From: CAHJXF01 sp038254545
GTDB lineage: Bacteria > Pseudomonadota > Gammaproteobacteria > Burkholderiales > Burkholderiaceae_D
NCBI GenBank assembly: GCA_038254545.1
Contig: JBBSGB010000004.1
Span: forward strand, 1 to 64,000
Length of the DNA stretch: 64,000 nucleotides
Reading direction: 5' to 3'
Positions 25,337-32,299 of the stretch are shown one piece after another. A model generated the notes under the pieces. That model was given only the letters and a program-made list of their open reading frames with translations, was not told the origin of the DNA and searched no databases. Positions within the stretch are counted from its first letter, which is position 1. Each line of letters starts with the position of its first letter. Both the position numbers and the translations under genes were made by a program.

Positions 25337-27553
25337 ATGAGAGCCCCGGCTACCCTTACATCACTGCTGCTGGTCGGTGCGTCGACCGCGGCGCTCGCAC
25401 AACAGAACCCGCCGACCACGCCGGCCGATCCCAGGACGACGGCGCAGCAGGAGGACACGACGCAAACGGCGCCGCCCGCAAGGTCTTCACCGACGTCGCC
25501 CGCGCGCGCTCCAGTGCCCGAGCGTCTCGAAGGGATCACGGTCACGACCGGCCAGCGCAACCCCAAGGCGGTCGACAAGATACCCGGCGCCGTCACCGTG
25601 ATTTCGCCCGAAGAGATCCAGCACACGCTGCTCGAGACCGAGGATGCGACCGCGGTGCTCGCGCGTACCGTACCCGGCTACTCGGAGTCGTCGCAGGCGC
25701 TCAGCAACACCGGCGAGAATCTGCGTGGCCGCATCGCACTGCGTCTCTTCGACGGTATCCCGCAAGGCTCGCCGCTGCGCGAAGGCACGCGCAATGCCAC
25801 CTTCACCGATATGGGCGTGATCGGTCGCATCGAGGTCATCAACGGACCGTCCGCGTCCGAAGGCATCGGCGCTGCGGGCGGCATCATCAACTACATCTCG
25901 AAGACGCCCACGAAGATGGGCGACGAGTACTCGCTCACCGTGCGCTACGGCTCGCAGTTCCACGACGACAGCGCGGTGTGGAAGATCGGCGCCAACTTCG
26001 CCCGAAAGACCGAGCAGTACGACGCGCTGATCTCCGTGTCGCATGTCGATCGCGGCATGACCTACGACGGCAACGGGCGGCGCATTGGCCTCAACACCAG
26101 CGGGTCGGTCGCGGACTCGAAGGCCGACAACGTGTTCGCCAAGTTCGGTGTCGACTTCGGCGCCGAACGCGGCCAGCGTCTGCAACTCTCGCTGTCGGAC
26201 TTCTACATCAAGGGCAAGGGCAACTACATCCTCGTCGACGGCGACCGCGCCACGGGCCTCACCAACACGTCCGAACGCGGCCAGCCGCTCGGCGCGAAGA
26301 CCGAGTTCAATCATTTCAAGCAGGTCAGCGTTGCCTATCGCAACGACGACTTCCTCACCGGCAACCTCGCCGCCGACATCTACTACGCCGAGCAGGCCAT
26401 GCGCTACCCGGCAGAAGACGGTGCGGACCGGCAGGATCCGCTGATCGCACCGATCGGGACGCTGGTGGACCAGTCCGAGATCCGCGCGCGCAAGAAGGGC
26501 CTGCGGACTTCGTGGGACAAGGAGAACCTGTTCGTCAAGGGCGTCGAGCTCAAGCTCGGCCTCGACCTCACCGAAGACCGCGCCGACCAGCGCCTCGCGT
26601 TGACCGATCGCCTGTGGGTGCCGCCGCTGGACTACAAGAGCGTCGCGCCGTTTACGCAACTGTCGTACGACTATGGTCCGCTCACGCTCTCCGCCGGCTT
26701 CCGTCACGAGGACGGTCGGCTGCACGTGGACAGCTACACCACGACGTTCTTTCGCAAGCGCGTCTTCGTCACGGGCGGGACGCTGGAATACAAGGCAAGC
26801 CTTCCGAACTACGGGGCCATCCTGCGGCTGCCCGAAGGCTTCTCGATCTTCGCGTCGGACAGCAAGGGCTTCACCTTGCCCAACGTCGGCATCCCCCTGC
26901 GCAACATCAACACACCGGGACGCTCGGTGACGCAGGTCGCCGACCTGCAGGCGGTGATCGTCAAGAACGACGAGTTCGGTATCAACTGGCGCAACCGCAT
27001 CGCGAGCTTCAGCGCTTCGAAATATTTCTCGAAGAGCAAGCTGGGCACATCGCTCGCGATCGATCCGATCACCAACGATTTCATCCTCACGCGCGTGCCC
27101 ACCAACATCCGCGGCTTCGAGGCTGCGGGTGACGTCCTGGTCCTGCCGCAACTAAAGCTCAGTGCGCTGTACTCGCGCATCCGCGGCCGCTCGGCCACGG
27201 TCACCAACGGGCCCATCAACAAGGACCTGGGCGTGCTGGACGTCAATCCCGACAAGCTCGGGGGCGCCATCGCGTGGAAGTTCCTGCCCAACGCCGACGT
27301 CACGATCGGCGCGACGCGGCTTTTCTCGCGCCACATCAACGAGGGCACAGGTGCAGAGGAGAACACGGTCGGCTACACGCTCTACGACCTGAGCGCGAGC
27401 TACGACGCGGGCAAGCTGGGCAGGTTCGGCGTCGGCATCGAGAACCTGACCGACAAGTTCTACATCCTCAGCTGGTCGCAGGTCCCGGGCTTTCGCAACT
27501 ACTGGGCCGGTCGTGGTCGTGTCGTGAGCACCTCCTACACCGTGACGTTCTGA
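25337..27553 (+). CDS. TonB-dependent outer membrane receptor
   Basis: 738 residues with AAGGA before the ATG. Signal peptide 1-21 (cut after AALA), then a proline/threonine-rich linker, a plug domain (about 65-190: NPKAVDKIPGAVTVISPEEI, RIEVINGPSASEGIGAAGGI, NYISKTP) and a 22-strand barrel ending in YTVTF, the classical outer-membrane C-terminus with terminal phenylalanine. No N-terminal signalling domain is present. The general shape resembles siderophore receptors, but sugar and oligosaccharide receptors look alike; next to a glycosidase operon, carbohydrate import is possible. It lies 10 nt to 49 nt upstream of the following hydrolase gene, depending on that gene's start. Confidence 0.93.
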   Translation: MRAPATLTSLLLVGASTAALAQQNPPTTPADPRTTAQQEDTTQTAPPARSSPTSPARAPVPERLEGITVTTGQRNPKAVDKIPGAVTVISPEEIQHTLLETEDATAVLARTVPGYSESSQALSNTGENLRGRIALRLFDGIPQGSPLREGTRNATFTDMGVIGRIEVINGPSASEGIGAAGGIINYISKTPTKMGDEYSLTVRYGSQFHDDSAVWKIGANFARKTEQYDALISVSHVDRGMTYDGNGRRIGLNTSGSVADSKADNVFAKFGVDFGAERGQRLQLSLSDFYIKGKGNYILVDGDRATGLTNTSERGQPLGAKTEFNHFKQVSVAYRNDDFLTGNLAADIYYAEQAMRYPAEDGADRQDPLIAPIGTLVDQSEIRARKKGLRTSWDKENLFVKGVELKLGLDLTEDRADQRLALTDRLWVPPLDYKSVAPFTQLSYDYGPLTLSAGFRHEDGRLHVDSYTTTFFRKRVFVTGGTLEYKASLPNYGAILRLPEGFSIFASDSKGFTLPNVGIPLRNINTPGRSVTQVADLQAVIVKNDEFGINWRNRIASFSASKYFSKSKLGTSLAIDPITNDFILTRVPTNIRGFEAAGDVLVLPQLKLSALYSRIRGRSATVTNGPINKDLGVLDVNPDKLGGAIAWKFLPNADVTIGATRLFSRHINEGTGAEENTVGYTLYDLSASYDAGKLGRFGVGIENLTDKFYILSWSQVPGFRNYWAGRGRVVSTSYTVTF

Positions 27554-27602
27554 TCGTCGCGTCGTGGAAAGCGCGAGGGGCTTTCGCTCCTCGCAGCACC
27601 GC

Positions 27603-28913
27603 ATGAAGACCCTTGCGCGTGCGCTTTCGCTCTGTATGCTCGCGTACGTGAGCGTGAGTGCGCAGGCGGCCGAAGCGGGCGCTTCGATCGCATCGCCGCT
27701 TCCGCGCACAAGTCCCGACGGTGGGGGCTTCTCCGCCGAAGGCCTTGCACGACTCGCGTCCTTCATGCGGACGGCCACCACCGCGCCGGGCTATCTGGGC
27801 GCCGTGACGCTGATCGCGCGCGACGGCAAGATCGTCGACTGGCAGGCGTATGGCCATCGCGATCTGGCCCGTAGCGAGCCGATGACGAAGGACACGATCT
27901 TCCGCATCTACTCGATGACCAAGACCGTCGCGACCGTGGCCGCGCTGATGCTCGTGGACGAAGGCAAGCTCGCGCTCGACGCGCCGATCGCGCGCTACCT
28001 TCCCGAGTTCGGTGCGATGCAGGTCTATATCGGCGGCAGCGCGGATGCACCCGTGCTTCGGCCCGCCACCACGCCGATCACTTTGCGCCACTTGCTCACG
28101 CACACCGCGGGATTCGCCACCGGTGGCAAAGGATACGAAGAGCCGACACGCATTCTCGAACGGGCCGACCTGCACGGCGCAGCCGACCTTGCGGAGTTCG
28201 CGATGCGCACGAGTCGCCTGCCGCTCGCGGTCGATCCGGGACGACGTTTCGGCTACGACGGCACGAACATCGAAATCGCGAGCAGGCTGATCGAAGTCGC
28301 GAGCGACCTGTCGTTCGAGACTTTCGTGCAGCGACGCATCCTCGACCCGCTGGCCATGCGGGACACAGGCTTCAGCGTGCCGGCGGCGAAGCGCGCACGA
28401 ATCGCCGAGCTCAGCACGATGGGCGTGGATGGTCGCATGGTGCTTCACGACGGGCCGAGTGCGGTGCATCCGGGCGCACGCCTGCAGCACTATGCGAGCG
28501 GCGCCGGGGGGCTCTACTCCACCGCAGCCGACTATGCACGCTTCTGCCAGATGCTGCTCGACGGGGGCCGGCTGGGCGGTCGCGCGCTCCTCGAAAGCGA
28601 GACCGTACGATCGATGATGCGCGATCAGCTGCCATCCGATGTGAACCTGGGTCGACAATTGATCGGCGGTGAACGCTTCGGCTTCGGCGGGTCCGTCGTC
28701 GTCAATCCCACGCAACGCGATCGCGCGGGATCGATCGGCGCATACGGCTGGTCGGGTGCTGCGTCCACCTACTACACGATCGATCCGAGAGAGCGCCTGA
28801 TCGCGATCCTGTTGATGCAACATCTGCCGCGCGAACAGACCATGAGCGGCATGCCCGACCTGCCGAAGATCACCGCGACGTTCTACGACCTGGTGTATCA
28901 ATCCCTTCGATGA
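27603..28913 (+). CDS. Secreted beta-lactamase-like serine hydrolase
   Basis: 436 residues from the ATG at 27603, chosen for the signal peptide (LSLCMLAYVSVSAQAAEA); a GTG at 27564 is an alternative. The beta-lactamase/transpeptidase-like fold is shown by the nucleophile motif S104-M-T-K107, by the second motif around Y218 (RFGYDGTN) and by GAYGWSGAASTYY near the end. Such class C-like proteins are usually esterases, D-aminopeptidases or acyl hydrolases rather than true beta-lactamases. Its stop overlaps the next gene's start (ATGA), so it opens the coupled operon and may release acyl groups from the substrate. Confidence 0.88.
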   Translation: MKTLARALSLCMLAYVSVSAQAAEAGASIASPLPRTSPDGGGFSAEGLARLASFMRTATTAPGYLGAVTLIARDGKIVDWQAYGHRDLARSEPMTKDTIFRIYSMTKTVATVAALMLVDEGKLALDAPIARYLPEFGAMQVYIGGSADAPVLRPATTPITLRHLLTHTAGFATGGKGYEEPTRILERADLHGAADLAEFAMRTSRLPLAVDPGRRFGYDGTNIEIASRLIEVASDLSFETFVQRRILDPLAMRDTGFSVPAAKRARIAELSTMGVDGRMVLHDGPSAVHPGARLQHYASGAGGLYSTAADYARFCQMLLDGGRLGGRALLESETVRSMMRDQLPSDVNLGRQLIGGERFGFGGSVVVNPTQRDRAGSIGAYGWSGAASTYYTIDPRERLIAILLMQHLPREQTMSGMPDLPKITATFYDLVYQSLR

Positions 28914-29887
28914 AATCCTCCGACAGCTCGCGTGTCCTGGTTGCCGGTTCGGCCAACCTCGACTTCGTCGTGCGGGCGCCGCATGTGCCCGCACCGGGCG
29001 AAACCGTGCTCGGGCGCGACTTCTCAACCTTCCCCGGCGGCAAGGGTGCGAACCAAGCGGTCGCTTGCGCGCGCGCGGGTGGGTCGCCCACCGAGATGCT
29101 GCTCGCCCTCGGCGACGACGACCCTGCCGAGGTCATCGAAAGCTCGCTTCGCAGCGCCGGCGTGAAGCTGCATGTGCTGCGCGTCGCAGACCATGCCACC
29201 GGTACCGCCTTCATCTGTCTTGGCGACAACGCCGAGAACGCGATCACCGTCGCGCCCGGCGCCAACCTTGCGCTGCGGCCTTCGGACCTGCCGTCACTCG
29301 AGGGCTTCAGCCATCTGCTGCTTCAACTCGAAACACCGATCGAAACCGTGAGCGCTTTCGCATCGGCTGCGCGAGCGGCTGGCGTCACGGTGGTCTTGAA
29401 TGCAGCGCCGGCCCGGTCGCTTCCGCCATCGCTGCTCGCCTCGCTGGACGTGCTGATCGTCAACGAAGGCGAACTCGCAACGATCGCCGGCAACCAAGGC
29501 AAGGTCGCGAGTGCGCTCGCGAACATCGACGTGGCTTGTGTGATCGTGACGCTCGGTGCCCGCGGCTGTTGCGCTCGCGAGCGTGGCGAGTTCTTCCTGC
29601 AACCGGCGTTTCCGATCGAACCGGTCGACACCACAGCGGCCGGCGACACGTTTTGCGGCGTGCTGGTCGCGGCGCTGAGCGAAGGGGCCGGGCTGCCGGC
29701 AGCATTGCGCCGCGCGAGCGCTGCAGCGGCACTCGCCTCGACGCGCCTCGGAGCGCAAGCCAGCATCCCGACGCGCGACGAGGTCGAGTCCTTCGTTGGG
29801 AAAAACGTGCTGCAGACCGATCACGACGATGGACTCGCCGCGTACTGTGGTGTCGGGCATCCGGGCGTCACCTACGCAAGACCATGA
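28910..29887 (+). CDS. PfkB-family carbohydrate kinase, ribokinase-like
   Basis: 325 residues. Both family signatures are present: GGKGANQAVACARAGG near residues 44-59 and DTTAAGDTFCG with the catalytic base D246. The order GSANLDFVVRAP, PGETVLG, PGGKGAN is closest to ribokinases, which phosphorylate ribose or related sugars at the primary hydroxyl. Start and stop overlap both neighbours by 4 nt (ATGA), so it is translationally coupled to the upstream hydrolase and the small membrane protein. Substrate may be the sugar released by the downstream glycosidases. Residues after about 300 (LAAYCGVGHPGVTYARP) exceed the usual ribokinase end. Confidence 0.92.
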   Translation: MKSSDSSRVLVAGSANLDFVVRAPHVPAPGETVLGRDFSTFPGGKGANQAVACARAGGSPTEMLLALGDDDPAEVIESSLRSAGVKLHVLRVADHATGTAFICLGDNAENAITVAPGANLALRPSDLPSLEGFSHLLLQLETPIETVSAFASAARAAGVTVVLNAAPARSLPPSLLASLDVLIVNEGELATIAGNQGKVASALANIDVACVIVTLGARGCCARERGEFFLQPAFPIEPVDTTAAGDTFCGVLVAALSEGAGLPAALRRASAAAALASTRLGAQASIPTRDEVESFVGKNVLQTDHDDGLAAYCGVGHPGVTYARP

Positions 29888-30096
29888 TCTTCGTCGCAGC
29901 CTTCTTGCTTGCCTACGCGGTCACCCGCTTCGCATACAAATACCTGCGGTTCGACCCCGATCGGGTCTCGGCAGTTGTTCCGGGGTGGTTGGTCGATTTC
30001 GCAATCTGGGTCTTTGTCTTCTGCACTTGCTACTGGCTTGTCGCCTTCATCTGGCGACGCGCAATCTCACCGCTTCTCGAGCGCTTTCGCGCGTAG
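29884..30096 (+). CDS. Small two-helix membrane protein
   Basis: 70 residues. The ATG at 29884 overlaps the kinase stop (ATGA), which is the main evidence that it is real. Two hydrophobic helices are visible, residues 1-17 (MIFVAAFLLAYAVTRFA) and 32-56 (WLVDFAIWVFVFCTCYWLV), with a basic C-terminus (RRAISPLLERFRA). No family was recognised. It could be an accessory subunit or assembly factor for a membrane process in this operon, for instance electron transfer to the cytochrome c fusion, but that is a guess. The next gene starts 16 nt later. Confidence 0.6.
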   Translation: MIFVAAFLLAYAVTRFAYKYLRFDPDRVSAVVPGWLVDFAIWVFVFCTCYWLVAFIWRRAISPLLERFRA

Positions 30097-30112
30097 TGTT
30101 TCTTCAAAATCC

Positions 30113-32299
30113 ATGAGTTCAAGTTCACGAAGCAAACCCTCGGTACCATCGCCGCTGCGCGACAAGTCAAAGGCGCCGCAGATCACCGATCACGAAATCC
30201 CGCACACCATCGGCGCGCATCTGCCGCTGCCCGGCAAGGCGCCCGGCTGGCCGTTCGCGAACCTCGGCAAATGGAAGATCGACGTCGCCGGCGCGGCAGA
30301 AGGCTGGCGCGCCGCACTGACGGTGTGGCGGCGCGAGCACCTGATCCGCATCGGCTACGACGACGCGCAATACCTCCGCCCCGAACTGCAGTGGGCGCAG
30401 CGCAACTTCGTGCACGCGCAGATGATGGTCGAGGATCGCTATTTCTACGATCCGGTGGCCGGCCGCTACACCGTTGATCGTTATCTCGACGACCTCGAAG
30501 AGCGCTATGGCGGCATCGACAGCGTGCTGATCTGGTACGTCTATCCCAACATCGGCATCGACGACCGCAACCAGACCGAACTCGCGGCCGACCTGCCCGG
30601 CGGCATCGAGGGCCTGCGCGGCGCGGTGGCCGACTTTCATCGACGCGGCGTCAAGGTCTTCCTGCCCACCATGCCGTGGGACAACGGCACGCGCGACCTC
30701 GGCAAGAGCGACTGGCAGGCGATCGCCGAACTCGCCAAGGCAGTCGATGCCGATGGCGTCAATGGCGACACCTACAACGGCGTGCCGCGCGCGTTCCGCG
30801 AAGCCTGTGACGCGCTCGGGCATCCGCTGGTGTTCCAGCCCGAATCGACCGCCAGCGCCGAGGAAGCGCTGATCTGGAACCACCAGAGCTGGGGCAAGGC
30901 ATCCAACGAAGTGATCCCCGCCGTGGCCAAGTTCAAGTGGCTCGAGCCGCGCCACATGATCAACGTCGAGAACCGATGGGGCCGCGATCGCGCCGATGAC
31001 CTGCACTACATCTTCTTCAACGGCATCGGCTACACGAGCTGGGAAAATATCTGGGGCATCTGGAACCAGTTCACGCCGCGCGACGCCGAGGCATTGCGGC
31101 GGGTCGCGACGGTCGAGCGCATGTTCGCGTCGCTGATGGTGAGCGCGATGTGGCAGCCGTATGCGGCGACTTTGCAAGCTGGAGTTTTCGCGAGCCTCTT
31201 TCCCGGCGATGGCATCGCGCTGTGGACGCTTGTCAATCGCAACGAGTACGAAATGAGGGGCGAGCAGATCGCGGTGCCTCATCATGCGGGGACCCGCTAC
31301 TTCGATATCTGGAACGGCGTCGAAATACAACCCAGACTCGCGGACGACGTCGCAACCTTTGAGCTTGCGCTCGAGACGCGTGGCTTCGGCGCCTTGCTCG
31401 CCGTCGAGCCGGGCTCGCAGGTCGATGGGCTCGAAGTCTTCCTCGCGCGCATGCACGAGCGTGCGCAAGTGCCGCTGCAATCGCTGTCGAACCAATGGCG
31501 CGCAATCCCGCAAAGCATGGTTGCGATCGAACGAACGCAGGCGCTTGTGGCCGCGCCGCCCGGTATGGTGGCGATCCCCGCGGGCGCCTTCGACTTCGTC
31601 GTCAGCGGCATCGAGATCGAGGGGCAGACCTGGGCCGGCGTCGACTACCAATATCCGTGGGAAAGCAGTGCGCGGCGCGCTCATCGCAAGCTGCTGCAGA
31701 TGGGCGCGTTCTTCATCGATCGCGCTTGCGTGACCAATGCGCAATTCAAGGCCTTCATCGATGCCACGCATTACCAGCCGCGCGACCTTCATCACTTCCT
31801 GCGCGACTGGAAGGATGGAGCGCCTCAGCCCGGCTGGGACAACAAGCCCGTCACTTGGGTCGGGCTCGAAGATGCGCGTGCGTATGCGCAATGGGCGGGC
31901 AAGCGTCTGCCGCACGAATGGGAGTGGCAATACGCGGCGCAGGGAATCGATGGGCGACTGTATCCCTGGGGCAATGAGTGGAATCCCGACGCCGTCCCCG
32001 AACCGAACCGCGGCCGCGAACTGCTTCCGCCCGCGGATGTGGATGCCCATCCGGAAGGTGCCAGCCCATTCGGCGTGATGGATCTCGTCGGCAACGTCTG
32101 GCAGTGGACCGACGAATACGCCGACGAGCACACGCGAGCGGCGGCGCTGCGCGGCGGCAGCTCATACCAGCCGCAGAGCTCGCACTGGTATTTCCCGCAG
32201 GCGTATCGGCTCGATCAACATGGCAAATACCTGTTGATGGCGCCGTGCAAGGACCGCTCCGGCTGCGTCGGCTTCCGCTGCGTCGTGGACGCTTCCTGA
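30113..32299 (+). CDS. Glycosidase-like TIM-barrel protein fused to a SUMF1/FGE-like domain
   Basis: 728 residues from the ATG at 30113. Residues about 70-450 look like a glycoside hydrolase-type barrel: IDSVLIWYVYPNIGIDD, GVKVFLPTMPWDNGT, DADGVNGDTYNGVPRAF and VFQPEST offer acidic residues at strand ends. Residues about 483-728 form a formylglycine-generating/EgtB-like domain: PPGMVAIPAGAFDF, FFIDRACVTNAQFKAF, KRLPHEWEWQYAAQG, GNVWQWTDEY, LRGGSSYQ and GFRCV. The two active-site cysteines of sulfatase-activating FGE are not clearly placed, so oxygenase activity is doubtful. No signal peptide is obvious, so the protein is probably cytoplasmic. The stop overlaps the next start (TGATG). I do not know this domain pairing as a named enzyme. 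Confidence 0.75.
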   Translation: MSSSSRSKPSVPSPLRDKSKAPQITDHEIPHTIGAHLPLPGKAPGWPFANLGKWKIDVAGAAEGWRAALTVWRREHLIRIGYDDAQYLRPELQWAQRNFVHAQMMVEDRYFYDPVAGRYTVDRYLDDLEERYGGIDSVLIWYVYPNIGIDDRNQTELAADLPGGIEGLRGAVADFHRRGVKVFLPTMPWDNGTRDLGKSDWQAIAELAKAVDADGVNGDTYNGVPRAFREACDALGHPLVFQPESTASAEEALIWNHQSWGKASNEVIPAVAKFKWLEPRHMINVENRWGRDRADDLHYIFFNGIGYTSWENIWGIWNQFTPRDAEALRRVATVERMFASLMVSAMWQPYAATLQAGVFASLFPGDGIALWTLVNRNEYEMRGEQIAVPHHAGTRYFDIWNGVEIQPRLADDVATFELALETRGFGALLAVEPGSQVDGLEVFLARMHERAQVPLQSLSNQWRAIPQSMVAIERTQALVAAPPGMVAIPAGAFDFVVSGIEIEGQTWAGVDYQYPWESSARRAHRKLLQMGAFFIDRACVTNAQFKAFIDATHYQPRDLHHFLRDWKDGAPQPGWDNKPVTWVGLEDARAYAQWAGKRLPHEWEWQYAAQGIDGRLYPWGNEWNPDAVPEPNRGRELLPPADVDAHPEGASPFGVMDLVGNVWQWTDEYADEHTRAAALRGGSSYQPQSSHWYFPQAYRLDQHGKYLLMAPCKDRSGCVGFRCVVDAS

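Noticed and set aside
27603..28913. Beta-lactamase linked to ampD
   Set aside because: The protein is a class C-like serine hydrolase lying over 20 kb from ampD in a sugar operon; no AmpR site or regulator adjoins it, so a resistance role is not supported.
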